A stretch of 64,000 bases of DNA. It comes from Gammaproteobacteria bacterium. Lineage in GTDB: Bacteria > Pseudomonadota > Gammaproteobacteria > Pseudomonadales > Cellvibrionaceae. The notes under the pieces were generated by a model. That model was given only the letters and a program-made list of their open reading frames with translations. It had not been told where the DNA came from and made no database searches. This document shows positions 30,726 through 40,090 of this stretch, in pieces (positions within the stretch are counted from its first letter, which is position 1; each line of letters begins with the position of its first letter). A program made the position numbers and the translations under genes. Where the stretch lies: the NCBI GenBank assembly GCA_004173475.1, contig SEBU01000003.1:1-64000 (forward strand), in the 5' to 3' direction.

Positions 30726-31181
30726 TCATTCGTGTTTATCTTCGCGTCGACTGTAGGCCTGCCCCACCAGTTCATCCAATTCTTTTTGCAGTTTTTTATC
30801 CTGCAAGAGATTTTCATCATGCTGCAAACGGAGGATTAACTCTTTAATGGATTCGGTTTTTTGATGAGCGATACGCCACGCTTGTCGGTATCGTTCTAAT
30901 TGAAGTTGCATTCTTTCGAGTCGAGCCTGTTGCTCTTTTCTGGCCTCCGCCAGTCGTTGAATAAAACCGCTGTAAGCAATTAATTCTTGCGGTCTCACTG
31001 CAACTTTTCGCGCACCATAAGCATGCAAATATTGATCGGCATATTCATTCAACTGCCGTAGTTGTTCACTTTCAGCTTCAACTTGCGCCGTAAATTTCCC
31101 CAACTTATCAGCAGCCTCCTGCTCACTGCGCTCCGTCAAAGTTAGTACAACTTGCATACGTTTTGAACGTGATTCAGCCAT
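30726..31181 (-). CDS. fliJ: Flagellar export chaperone FliJ
   Basis: 151 residues, almost entirely alpha-helical coiled coil rich in Gln, Glu, Arg and Lys, the standard FliJ size. FliJ acts as the stalk in the FliI ATPase ring and helps deliver chaperone-substrate complexes. It lies 18 bases downstream of fliI. The 242-base gap to the STAS gene shows no clear sigma-54 site. Confidence 0.92.
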   Translation of the reverse strand: MAESRSKRMQVVLTLTERSEQEAADKLGKFTAQVEAESEQLRQLNEYADQYLHAYGARKVAVRPQELIAYSGFIQRLAEARKEQQARLERMQLQLERYRQAWRIAHQKTESIKELILRLQHDENLLQDKKLQKELDELVGQAYSRREDKHE

Positions 31182-31199
31182 GACTTACCACTTCAAAAG

Positions 31200-32576
31200 T
31201 TAACGATGCTGGGCTGCAAGCGGCCCATTATTTTTTTGTAATTGCGAGCGAATGACTGATTGTAAATTAGCGATAGATTCCGGCATGAGTACACGTTGAT
31301 TAAGTCCCTGCTGAATAAACGCGCGCAAATGCGGAAAGCGTTCGATAGCCGCATCGGTTTCGGCATCTGCTCCCGGCGTGTAAGCTCCTATGGCAATCAA
31401 GTCACGGTTTTGTTGATAGCGCGATAAAAGTTGTTTGAAGCGCTGCATACTTTTTAAATGATCTTCCGGGACAATATTTTGCATCGCACGGCTAATAGAC
31501 GCTTCTACATCTATCGCAGGATAAATACCCTCTTCCGCTAGGCGACGCGATAAAACAACATGACCATCGAGAATTGCGCGCGCAGAATCTGCGATCGGAT
31601 CTTGTAAATCGTCGCCTTCTGTTAGCACTGTGTAGAACGCAGTAATAGACCCTTCCCCTTTGTCTGCGTTACCAGCGCGTTCCACCAGTTGCGGAATTTT
31701 GGCAAACACGGAAGGAGGATAGCCTTTGGTCGCTGGAGGTTCACCTATCGCCAATGCGATTTCACGTTGCGCTTGCGCATAACGTGTTAAGGAGTCCATC
31801 AACAAGAGAACGTTTAAACCTTTGTCGCGATAATATTCAGCGATTCGACTCGATAACTGGGAAGCGCGTAAACGCATTAAGGGCGCATCGTCCGCGGGAG
31901 ACGCAACAACCACCGCTCGACGTAAACCTTCCTCACCCAAAATATGATCAATAAATTCTTTTACCTCACGCCCACGCTCGCCAATTAGACCTACCACTAC
32001 AATGTCGGCGGTGGTGAATTTTGTCATCATTCCCATGAGAACACTTTTACCTACTCCAGAACCGGCCATCAACCCTAACCGCTGACCTCGGCCAACGGTA
32101 ATAAGCGCATTAATAGCGCGAATACCGACATCCAGCGTTTCGCTAATCGGGTTACGTTGCAGGGGATTTATTTCAGGCGGAGCAAAATCGAGAAATTCAT
32201 CGCCCACAAGCGGGCCTTTGTTGTCCAAGGGTTGGCCAATGCCATTTACGACCCGGCCCAGCAACAATGGGCCGATACGCATACCCTGTTGCGAAGAAAC
32301 CGGAATAACCCGCGCACCTGGCTGCAATCCCTCAACACGTTTGATTGGCATGAGAAAAACGCGGTCGCCCGCAAAACCCACGACTTCCGCTTCGATCCGT
32401 TTACCATCGCCATTAATGACTTCACATTGCTTTCCCACTGAAACTTTCAAACCGACAGCTTCGAGCGTTAAACCGACCGAACGCGTAATCCTACCCTCAG
32501 CAACCGGCTCGTTGTTGACCAAGCGACGCGGGGCGTAGTGTTGTAGGCGAGAGGTAATGGTTGGTCGTTCTGACAT
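31200..32576 (-). CDS. fliI: Flagellum-specific export ATPase FliI
   Basis: 458 residues from the ATG at 32576; an upstream TTG at 32600 is less likely. F1-like ATPase with Walker A GSGVGKS ending at 178, the [13 protein letters not shown] block and Walker [18 protein letters not shown]. Energises unfolding and entry of export substrates with FliH and FliJ. Here it is separated from fliH by about 300 bases, unlike most clusters. Confidence 0.96.
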   Translation of the reverse strand: MSERPTITSRLQHYAPRRLVNNEPVAEGRITRSVGLTLEAVGLKVSVGKQCEVINGDGKRIEAEVVGFAGDRVFLMPIKRVEGLQPGARVIPVSSQQGMRIGPLLLGRVVNGIGQPLDNKGPLVGDEFLDFAPPEINPLQRNPISETLDVGIRAINALITVGRGQRLGLMAGSGVGKSVLMGMMTKFTTADIVVVGLIGERGREVKEFIDHILGEEGLRRAVVVASPADDAPLMRLRASQLSSRIAEYYRDKGLNVLLLMDSLTRYAQAQREIALAIGEPPATKGYPPSVFAKIPQLVERAGNADKGEGSITAFYTVLTEGDDLQDPIADSARAILDGHVVLSRRLAEEGIYPAIDVEASISRAMQNIVPEDHLKSMQRFKQLLSRYQQNRDLIAIGAYTPGADAETDAAIERFPHLRAFIQQGLNQRVLMPESIANLQSVIRSQLQKNNGPLAAQHR

Positions 32577-32676
32577 AGGCGAATCACTTTTTTGATGCAA
32601 CTTATAATGAGTTAGATTTCTTGTTTTCGAAATTTACTTTTTGCCAAGATGATCAAACAAATTTAATTGGGAAGCA

Positions 32677-32748
32677 TCATCCCCGCAGGAGATTTAGCGA
32701 CTGACAAATATATTCCAATAACAGCCACTGGATCCCCTCCGGGGATGA
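32677..32748. repeat. Inverted-repeat element between fliH and fliI
   Basis: Arms TCATCCCCG (32677-32685) and CGGGGATGA (32740-32748) flank a 54-base middle. Such GGATGAC/GTCATCC-ended units resemble small dispersed intergenic repeats of proteobacterial genomes. It helps explain the unusual 299-base gap between fliH and fliI, in which I see nothing else. Confidence 0.45.
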
Positions 32749-32875
32749 CAATTTCCTACTTAAAAACTAGAGAGTTAATTTCGAACCCTTCGACTAGTAA
32801 GCGCCAATATGAATGAGGCTTTATTTAAGTTTGTCAGTGTTGAAAACAATTGAAAAACGGTATTTAAAGTCAAGG

Positions 32876-33670
32876 CTATTCGCCATCCGGCAAATCACCT
32901 TCACCATCCGCTTGCGCCAACTGTCCTGTCAAAAATTGCGCTAACACGGTTTGCAAACGTTGCGACACTGAAAAATCTACACGACTTTCAGGCGTTTCGA
33001 TTTTGCAACCTCCGGGCTGCAATTGATTATCGCCAAAAAATTTCCAATCCAGTTGTTGTTCGGTTGCGTAAGTTTCTATCGCGGCCAAATCATCGGGATT
33101 TAAACTTACACGAATATTTTTACTGCCAATCGGTAATGCATCGACTGCTGTTTTTACGAGCGCAAGAATATTGGATGAATCTGTTACTAATTCCCGTTGA
33201 ATGACACTTTGTGTCAATGAACAAATAATATCGAGTAACATATTTTCAACATCATTGTCTTGCGCAGTAAGGGGGTTTAAAAGAGCATTTGTAATCTTGT
33301 GAAACCGCTGCTGTTCCAGGCTTAATTGCGCGCGCATTTCCATAAGACCTTGTTGCCGGCCTGCCTCGTAACCATCGCTTTTGCCCTGCTCCATACCTGT
33401 GGCATGGCCTTGGGCAAAACCATCTTTCTCTGCAGTATCAAAAATATCCTGCATTTCTTGCGCGGTCATTCCGGTTTTTTGTTGCGCTGGAATTTCAACG
33501 GTTTCTATTTTTTCTTTGCCTTGCTGGAGTAATTTTTCGCGGCGTATGCGCGCCTCTTTTTCTGCGCTGGACAAGACGCGACCAGAATCATCCACCGGCG
33601 GTAACAGCCAGGATTTGACTTCACCGAGATTCTCGGACGCTATGCGACCAGGCATGGATTTAGAAGTCAT
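32876..33670 (-). CDS. fliH: Flagellar assembly protein FliH
   Basis: 264 residues from the ATG at 33670, which has a TTAGGA site; an upstream frame extension to 33700 is rejected. Charged N-terminus, a central glycine-spaced helix (FAQGHATGMEQGKSDGYEAG repeats of the GxxxG kind) and a V-ATPase E-subunit-like C-terminus. Binds FliI and tethers it to FliN at the C-ring. Confidence 0.93.
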   Translation of the reverse strand: MTSKSMPGRIASENLGEVKSWLLPPVDDSGRVLSSAEKEARIRREKLLQQGKEKIETVEIPAQQKTGMTAQEMQDIFDTAEKDGFAQGHATGMEQGKSDGYEAGRQQGLMEMRAQLSLEQQRFHKITNALLNPLTAQDNDVENMLLDIICSLTQSVIQRELVTDSSNILALVKTAVDALPIGSKNIRVSLNPDDLAAIETYATEQQLDWKFFGDNQLQPGGCKIETPESRVDFSVSQRLQTVLAQFLTGQLAQADGEGDLPDGE

Positions 33671-33777
33671 ATTTTTTCCTAATGAATCGCGAAACAACAA
33701 GCTAAGTTGCGTAACAAAATCTTTAATTCCGTTTACTTGGGCGCGTAACCGTGGGTCATGAGATCCAAGAGGATTCG

Positions 33778-33815
33778 ATGGTCCTTCGACTACTTCGCGC
33801 GCAGGATGAACGGTG
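33778..33815. repeat. Short intergenic repeat-like sequence between fliG and fliH
   Basis: GGTCCTTCGACTAC followed by GCGCGCAGGATGAACGG resembles the dispersed CCTTCGAC...CAGG.TGAACGG palindromic family seen in many proteobacteria. A partial CCCTTCGACTAG also occurs near 32788. Recognition is from memory of the pattern only. Confidence 0.35.
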
Positions 33816-33863
33816 TTTACATATTAAAGCGTAGTCAGGAGAAACGAATTTTTTAAATAAAAA

Positions 33864-34892
33864 TTAAACCATCGCCTCGCCACTGCCACCCAACATAATT
33901 TCGCCAGAATCTGCCATGCGACGTGCGGTCGTAAGAATTTCTTTTTGCGCAGCTTCTACATCGGCCAAGCGCATTGGCGGTTTGGTTTCCAAATCGTCGC
34001 GCAAAAGTTCTGCCGCACGTTTAGACATATTTTTGAAGATTTTTTCTTTCAGATCATCGTCAGCGCCTTTGAGCGCAACAATAAGAACTTCGGATGACAC
34101 TTCGCGCAGCAATGCTTGAATACCGCGATCTTCGACATCTTTGAGGTTTTCAAATACGAACATAAGATCTTGAATTTGGTTCCCCATATCCTCGTCCACT
34201 TCTTTGATGGAATCCATCAAGTCTGCTTCGATTGAACCATCCAGATTGTTCATGATTTCCGCCGCCACTTTGTAACCGCCCATGGCTTTGGTTTGCGACG
34301 CTGCGTTTCCGGAAAATTGTTTTTCAAGAATGTCGTTTAATTCTTGTAACGCGCTTGGCTGGACGGTATCTAAAGAGGCAACACGCATCATGATGTCCAA
34401 CCGAACTTTTTCAGGGAAGAACGTCAAAATTTCGGCAGCTTGATCCGCGTCCAGGTAGGCAATAACAATCGCTTGAATTTGCGGGTGCTCGTTGCGGATT
34501 ATGTCAGCGACAGAGCGAGCCTCCATCCACTTCAAGGTATCCAAACCGGTTGTATTTCCGCCCAATAATATGCGGTCGATTAAGCCGTTAGCTTTATCTT
34601 CACCCAGTGCAGTCACTAACATTTTACGAATGTAACCATCGGCACCTACACCCAAACCAGTGAGCGTACGCACTTCTTCGAGGAAACTACCCATGACGAC
34701 TTGTACATCGGCTTGTTGCACATTGTTGAGCTGCGTCATGGCCGCGCCTATGCGCTGGACTTCTTTCGGGCCCATATGCTTAAGAATTTCAGCGGCGTCT
34801 TGCTCGCCCAACGACATCAACAAAATAGCGGCCTGATCTACGGGACGTAATTTCGTTTTCTTCTCGCCAGCTTTTTCCGGAGGATTAGCCAT
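33864..34892 (-). CDS. fliG: Flagellar motor switch protein FliG
   Basis: 342 residues with the three-domain FliG plan: N-terminal FliF-binding domain (AAILLMSLGEQDAAEIL), the middle EHPQ motif (NEHPQIQAIVIAYL) that binds FliM, and the C-terminal torque helix with RGIQALLREV. AGGTG ribosome site; 22 bases after fliF. Confidence 0.97.
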   Translation of the reverse strand: MANPPEKAGEKKTKLRPVDQAAILLMSLGEQDAAEILKHMGPKEVQRIGAAMTQLNNVQQADVQVVMGSFLEEVRTLTGLGVGADGYIRKMLVTALGEDKANGLIDRILLGGNTTGLDTLKWMEARSVADIIRNEHPQIQAIVIAYLDADQAAEILTFFPEKVRLDIMMRVASLDTVQPSALQELNDILEKQFSGNAASQTKAMGGYKVAAEIMNNLDGSIEADLMDSIKEVDEDMGNQIQDLMFVFENLKDVEDRGIQALLREVSSEVLIVALKGADDDLKEKIFKNMSKRAAELLRDDLETKPPMRLADVEAAQKEILTTARRMADSGEIMLGGSGEAMV

Positions 34893-34914
34893 AACACCTA
34901 TTCACCTTACGCTT

Positions 34915-36615
34915 TTATTCGCCCTGATTAACCCACTTCTTAACCACTTGCGCCACCCGACCCGGGTCGTCCGCGATCAAACCTTTAATTGCATTTAATT
35001 GTTGTTCATAACCTTGCTCTGGCCCACCTAACAATAGTGCACTACCGCCAGAAAGCGTAACTGTTTCGTCAGAGACACCTTCCATTCCGCCCAAACCTGC
35101 CGCTTCAAGTGCTGCTAACTGCCGCGCTTCTTCCTGTTCCGCGATGCTGCCACCATTGCGAGCCAAGCTTTTAAAAACCGGGCGCAGAAGACCAAAGATC
35201 AATGCCAAAATAATTATCACGCTGGCGATGGATTTAATATGCGGCATCAACCATTGTTCCCACCAGGACACTGTCGGTAAATCGCTCTCAACAACTTCAA
35301 CACCATTAGTAAAAGGCGCGTTCAAAACATTGACGCTGTCACCACGAACGGCGGAATAACCGACTGAATCTCTTACCAGTATAGACAAACGTTCAAGTTC
35401 GTTTGCAGTCCAGGGTTGATGAGTTTCGGTGCCATCTTCTGCTTTGATGATTTTGTCATCCACCACAACCGCAACGGTCAAACGCTTTAAAGTGCCTTGT
35501 TGGTGTTTGGTGTAGCTGACGGTACGATCCAATTCAAAGTTACGCGTGGATTGCTCGCGATTGTTAGTAGCTTGCTTAGGCGCAGCGGCTTCACCTTCCT
35601 GCGGTGTTGCCTGCTCCGGAGCTTGCGCATTTGCCGGCGGTTGATTGGTTAAGGCCCCGGGAATTCCACCGGCGGCATCGCCACCTGCTTTTGTTTCAAT
35701 CAGTTTTTGTTCGCTACGTACTGCAGGTAGATCAGGGTTAAACGTTTCGGCTGCTTGTTCTACCGCCGTGAAATCAATATCTGCGCTCACTTGAGTGCGG
35801 AATTTTCCGTTACCAACAACAGGTTCAAGAATTCCGCTGATGCGTTTCATCATGGATTCTTCAACGGTTTTTGCGTAATCGTGTTGTTTGGTGGCAAGCA
35901 ATAAATCCTGACTGTCTTCACCGGTAGAAATTAAATCGCCGTGTTGATCAACTACAGTCACGTCCGCCATTTTTAAATCGGGAACACTGGATGCAACCAA
36001 ATTCATAATCGCTTTTACTTGCGCAGGCTCTACAGTTCTACCCGCAAATACTTCTACAAAAACCGAAGCAGTTGGTTTGGATGCATCGCGAACGAATACA
36101 GTTTTTTTCGGTAAGGCCAAATGAACACGTGCGCTGCGAATACTGCTAATACTGGTGATAGTACGCGCTAATTCGCCTTCAATACTGCGTTGGTAACGAG
36201 TGCCTTCTACAAACTGGCTGGTACCGAGTGGCTGCTCTTTATCCATTAATTCAAAGCCGGGTGTTGCGCTGCTAGGCAAACCTGCTTCCGCTAATTTCAT
36301 ACGTGCTATGTGGATGTCATCTGCGGCAACTAAAATCGCCCCGGTGTTGTTATCCATTTTGAATTTAATACGATTTTGTTCCAGCAATTGCACAACGCTG
36401 GCTGCATCCATATTGTCGCTGCGACCCAGAAGCGGACGATACTCATCGCCCTGCGTCCAAAGAACCACAGCAAAACCTATAGCCACACTCGCCGCCAAGG
36501 CGATCATAAGCCCGACTTGGCGGAATAAATTCAAACTACTGAAGCCTTCGGCTAAATCACCGCCGCGCCCTTTGGATTTCGCAGGAAGGTTAGAAGCGTC
36601 TGCTGTTGTGGCCAT
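34915..36615 (-). CDS. fliF: Flagellar MS-ring protein FliF
   Basis: 566 residues. First membrane helix near residues 33-50, ring-building motifs ALEGELARTI-like (EGELARTITSI) and SARVHLALPKK, a disordered Gln/Ala/Pro-rich loop (~residues 310-345), second membrane helix near 450 and a cytoplasmic tail that binds FliG. The first structure assembled in the basal body. AAGG ribosome site. Confidence 0.97.
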   Translation of the reverse strand: MATTADASNLPAKSKGRGGDLAEGFSSLNLFRQVGLMIALAASVAIGFAVVLWTQGDEYRPLLGRSDNMDAASVVQLLEQNRIKFKMDNNTGAILVAADDIHIARMKLAEAGLPSSATPGFELMDKEQPLGTSQFVEGTRYQRSIEGELARTITSISSIRSARVHLALPKKTVFVRDASKPTASVFVEVFAGRTVEPAQVKAIMNLVASSVPDLKMADVTVVDQHGDLISTGEDSQDLLLATKQHDYAKTVEESMMKRISGILEPVVGNGKFRTQVSADIDFTAVEQAAETFNPDLPAVRSEQKLIETKAGGDAAGGIPGALTNQPPANAQAPEQATPQEGEAAAPKQATNNREQSTRNFELDRTVSYTKHQQGTLKRLTVAVVVDDKIIKAEDGTETHQPWTANELERLSILVRDSVGYSAVRGDSVNVLNAPFTNGVEVVESDLPTVSWWEQWLMPHIKSIASVIIILALIFGLLRPVFKSLARNGGSIAEQEEARQLAALEAAGLGGMEGVSDETVTLSGGSALLLGGPEQGYEQQLNAIKGLIADDPGRVAQVVKKWVNQGE

Positions 36616-36690
36616 ATCGAAAACCTTTCGGAATTTTTAGTCGGACTATTGTTTAAAAAAATAAAAACGTTCTATTTATTTCAGCATTTA

Positions 36691-37065
36691 TTAAACAGGC
36701 ATATTCATCACATCTTTATAAGCATCAACTAATTTGTTGCGAACCTGCACCATGGCTTGAAAAGATACAGATGCTTTTTGAGAGGCAATCATCACGTCAG
36801 TGATATCTACTCCCGCCACACCTTTTTCGTAAGCGTCTGCCATAGCACTGGATTTTTGTTGCACATCATTCACGTTATTAATTGCTTTTGTCATTAGATC
36901 GCCAAAGCTCGGAACCTTATTTGCCGTATCCACTTGCAAATTATTGAGCCCACGATTAATCGCAACATCCCCGTTCACAGCTTGTGGACGTTGGAATACT
37001 TGTGTTTGTGATTTAATGCTGCGCATTTCACCAAGAAGACGATTGATATCAACACGATCTGTCAT
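36691..37065 (-). CDS. fliE: Flagellar MS ring/rod junction protein FliE
   Basis: 124 residues with the FliE core [16 protein letters not shown] and the C-terminal [24 protein letters not shown]. Links the MS ring and export gate to the rod. GGAGAG ribosome site. First gene of the fliEFGHIJ run, with its own sigma-54 site. Confidence 0.96.
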   Translation of the reverse strand: MTDRVDINRLLGEMRSIKSQTQVFQRPQAVNGDVAINRGLNNLQVDTANKVPSFGDLMTKAINNVNDVQQKSSAMADAYEKGVAGVDITDVMIASQKASVSFQAMVQVRNKLVDAYKDVMNMPV

Positions 37066-37153
37066 GGGACTCTCCTAAAAACCTATTCGAAAACCGGGCT
37101 CGTTAAATCTATCGTGACAATAATTTGGCACGTCGGATAATTAATAGGGATAT

Positions 37154-37169
37154 TGCACAAAGCAGGCCA
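37154..37169 (-). promoter_or_regulatory. Sigma-54 promoter upstream of fliE
   Basis: On the minus strand TGGCCTGCTTTGTGCA: GG and GC ten bases apart, with a TGCA end. One base off the consensus TTGCA at -12. The implied leader of about 80 bases ends at fliE. Confidence 0.65.
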
Positions 37170-37314
37170 AATCTTGCCGCTCGGCCAATCTTGACCTCAA
37201 GCAGATTAGGGATGATTGAGACGTCTTATTCTTAACAAAACTGCCGCAATTTCTTCATGCATATGTCATGTCTTCAGTTTACTTTTTGGACCATACCTAC
37301 TACGGAGGCTGACC

Positions 37315-37506
37315 ATGAACCAACACATCCAAATTCACGACGCAGAAATCATTGACCAGGCAATGGCGGCATTCTTGCTGGACTCAGTGAGTGCAAAAAA
37401 CAAACATAAAAAAGTTAAGGCTAATATGGAATGCAGAAGGAAACTGGAAATTAAATGGGAGCAGAAACGCTTGGAAAGGGAAATTTCCGAATTTGATTTT
37501 AATTAA
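37315..37506 (+). CDS. Small basic C-terminal protein, possibly PA3496-like
   Basis: 63 residues from the ATG at 37315, which has a strong GGAGG site six bases upstream; the longer frame from 37216 lacks one. The tail CRRKLEIKWEQKRLEREISEFDF resembles small pseudomonad proteins of the PA3496 type, whose role is not well known. It is the only plus-strand gene within the flagellar block. Confidence 0.6.
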   Translation: MNQHIQIHDAEIIDQAMAAFLLDSVSAKNKHKKVKANMECRRKLEIKWEQKRLEREISEFDFN

Positions 37507-37537
37507 GGATTTGATATTAATGTGAAGGAAACAAGGA

Positions 37538-38452
37538 TCAGTGCGTTTTGGTATTTTTGAGTTGGATAAGCGTCCGGTGGGAATTTTTAAGTAATTCCTC
37601 ACCGGCTTTAAATGCCGGATAGTCATAAAACAAGCGATCAAAAGATCCGTCTTCAATAGCCATTCGCAAACCAACTTCAAGCCTGTCACCTAAAGCTTGA
37701 TTATCCTTGTTAACAAAAAAACAGTAACGAATAGGCACATCGTATTTAATCAGTAAACTTTCCTCCGGCGCCAGACCCAAGGCCTTATATTCGCTAGAAT
37801 CGTTATTTATTTCGTACAAACCACGTGAAATGAAATTAAACCGGCGCGCGGCTAACATCTTGAATAATCCACCGTAACTTGATGTAGCGGAGACGGCGAA
37901 ACCATTATTTCTAAAAATATCGCCATCGGTCCAATGTTCACCGGAGCCAACCGTAAATTTGCGCAAATCATCCAGATTTTTCACTTTACTGAATTTTGGT
38001 TGCGCATCTTCGTTTATCAGCAAAACGCGATAGTTATTCAGCCCTTTCAAGAGATCAATAGGAATAAGACGCATTTGTCGCTCGCGCTCGGTGGTAACCG
38101 AACCCCACATAACATCAATGCCTGCACCCGCAATGACCATAGCTCGGTCACGTGCTATACCGCCACCATGCATAGTATGGGCTACAACAAAATCACCATG
38201 ACTAACTCGGGTTTTCTCCAAGGCTAATACCAGAAGTTTTTCAAAAAAAACTTCTGGTCCGACACTAACGGGATTAGGATTACCGGTAATTCTCACTTGC
38301 AAAGGATCTGCATTTACGTTTGCGATAACCATCAGATTTGCCATAAAAAGCATGGCGAGAATCATCATGAAATTCCGCACCCGGGAAGCAAACAAGAGGT
38401 CAATTATTGCCATTGATAAATTCATACCTGAGTAAATGAAATAATTCTGCAT
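37538..38452 (-). CDS. Periplasmic solute-binding-like protein
   Basis: 304 residues from the first ATG. Later starts at 38425 and 38413 are possible, and the signal segment (FMMILAMLFMANLMVIANVNA) fits the last best. The rest resembles an extracellular solute-binding (SBP_bac_3-type) fold: GIDVMWGSVTTERE, LLINEDAQPKF and a C-terminal RLEVGLRMAIEDGSFDRLFYDY. No ABC permease is adjacent, so it is more likely a sensory or orphan binding protein. It lies between fleR and fliE. A 12-base perfect inverted repeat sits inside the gene at 38230-38257. Confidence 0.7.
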   Translation of the reverse strand: MQNYFIYSGMNLSMAIIDLLFASRVRNFMMILAMLFMANLMVIANVNADPLQVRITGNPNPVSVGPEVFFEKLLVLALEKTRVSHGDFVVAHTMHGGGIARDRAMVIAGAGIDVMWGSVTTERERQMRLIPIDLLKGLNNYRVLLINEDAQPKFSKVKNLDDLRKFTVGSGEHWTDGDIFRNNGFAVSATSSYGGLFKMLAARRFNFISRGLYEINNDSSEYKALGLAPEESLLIKYDVPIRYCFFVNKDNQALGDRLEVGLRMAIEDGSFDRLFYDYPAFKAGEELLKNSHRTLIQLKNTKTH

Positions 38453-38517
38453 CTATTGATATAGACTAAAACAGCGATTTATTCCAGCTCTCTAGGTATT
38501 TAGCGACCTTCGTTTGA

Positions 38518-40080
38518 CTATTCGGTAATTGCGAAACCTTCTTCTCTTAAGCGCGCCATTTTGTAGCGTAATGTTCGAGCACTTATTCCTAACCGCTCGG
38601 CAGTATTCTTACGACTGCCACCTTCTTTCCGCAAAGTTTCCATAATAATTTCATACTCGCGCTGCTTTAAATCTGTACCTAATAATGGATTAGGACTAAA
38701 CGGAGTAGCACTAATTAGCGAAATATCGTCTTTAACATGTGGTACAGATAAATCCTGCGCAAATTCACGCGCAGTGTGAATGTTACTGATATCACGCGCA
38801 TTACCGAGCGGTTGGTAGGATTGATACGACTGCTGCGGAAATTGCGGTTGTTGCCCCTGATATTGCTTTGCAGCTTCAACCAAATTAGGTTTTTGACTGT
38901 AGATATTACCCGCATCCAAACCTAAATCTACCGCGTCTATCGTGTTGTCCGTTTGTAAAATTAATGCGCGCTGCATAATATTATCCAACTCGCGAACATT
39001 ACCTGGCCAGGCATAACTTAAGAGCGCCTGCTGCGCATTTATTGACAAGTTAGCACCATGACGATTTTGTTTTTGCGCATGTTTTTGAAGAATTTTTTGC
39101 GCAAGCGGAACAATGTCTTCCAATCGATCACGCAGTGGTGCCCATTGCAATGGCAACACGCTTAAACGGTAATATAAATCTTCACGAAATTTTCCGGCAA
39201 CAACTTGCTCACGCATATCACGGTTGGATGTTGCAATTACGCGCACATCCAATTTAATAGTTTTGCGCCCGCCCAAACGCTCTACCTCGCGCTCTTGTAA
39301 AACGCGGAGTAATTTTGCTTGCAAACCTATATCCATCTCGGAAATTTCATCAAGCAATAAGGTTCCGCCGTTCGCCTGTTCAAATTTTCCAGGCGCGCTG
39401 GAATGCGCACCTGTGTAAGCGCCCTTCTCATGCCCGAACAACATAGCTTCCAACATATTCTCTGGAATAGCTGCGCAATTGATTGCAATAAAAGGTTGAT
39501 TCGAACGTGGCGAATGATTGTGGATATAACGCGCAAGTACTTCTTTACCTGTACCTGACTCACCAACAATCAACACGGTTGATTCCGATTTTGCAACACG
39601 TTGCGCCAACTGCAAAAGTTGACGACTGGATGGCGCTTGCGCAACGGGTTCGTCACCTTGAATTTGCGCAACACCTAAATGACGTGCCATGGTTTCCACC
39701 AGCACATTTGGCGCGAATGGTTTTACCAAATAATCTACCGCGCCATTTTTTATGGCATCGACTGACTGGCTAATGCTGGCATAAGCGGTAATCAACATCA
39801 TCGGAATATGCGGATAGTTCGCTTTCACTTCGCGCAATAAATCGTGGCCACTCATAGCGCCCATATTGACATCGGAAATAATCATGCGCAGGTTATCGTG
39901 CTCCGCCAGTTTTTTAAGCGCGTCTTCTGCACTGCTGGCGGCGACAACGGAGTAATCGGCGAGTTGTAAGGTATCGCTTAAGGCTTCACGTAAATTACTG
40001 TCATCCTCAACCACTAAAATTTTAATCGCATCTGCTGCAAGATGGGAAACATGTTTAACTGCAAGTGACGAGAGAGCCAT
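38518..40080 (-). CDS. fleR: Sigma-54-dependent response regulator FleR (FlrC type)
   Basis: 520 residues: receiver with D70 and K120, AAA+ domain with Walker A GESGTGKE (173-180), the sigma-54 loop as GAYTGA (220-225, Tyr instead of the common Phe), and a C-terminal Fis-type HTH (KNTAERLGISARTLRYKMARL). Phosphorylated by FleS, it activates sigma-54 promoters of basal-body, export and hook genes. The sites at 25993, 27936 and 37154 are likely targets. AGGAG ribosome site; 10 bases after fleS. Confidence 0.95.
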   Translation of the reverse strand: MALSSLAVKHVSHLAADAIKILVVEDDSNLREALSDTLQLADYSVVAASSAEDALKKLAEHDNLRMIISDVNMGAMSGHDLLREVKANYPHIPMMLITAYASISQSVDAIKNGAVDYLVKPFAPNVLVETMARHLGVAQIQGDEPVAQAPSSRQLLQLAQRVAKSESTVLIVGESGTGKEVLARYIHNHSPRSNQPFIAINCAAIPENMLEAMLFGHEKGAYTGAHSSAPGKFEQANGGTLLLDEISEMDIGLQAKLLRVLQEREVERLGGRKTIKLDVRVIATSNRDMREQVVAGKFREDLYYRLSVLPLQWAPLRDRLEDIVPLAQKILQKHAQKQNRHGANLSINAQQALLSYAWPGNVRELDNIMQRALILQTDNTIDAVDLGLDAGNIYSQKPNLVEAAKQYQGQQPQFPQQSYQSYQPLGNARDISNIHTAREFAQDLSVPHVKDDISLISATPFSPNPLLGTDLKQREYEIIMETLRKEGGSRKNTAERLGISARTLRYKMARLREEGFAITE

Positions 40081-40090
40081 TGGTATTCTC

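Noticed and set aside
37126-37141. TGGCACG on the plus strand, a perfect -24 sigma-54 half
   Set aside because: No GC at the required -12 position ten bases downstream.
38230-38257. Hairpin with T-run resembling a terminator
   Set aside because: It lies inside a coding frame and the T-run is in the stem/loop, not after it; kept only as an oddity.
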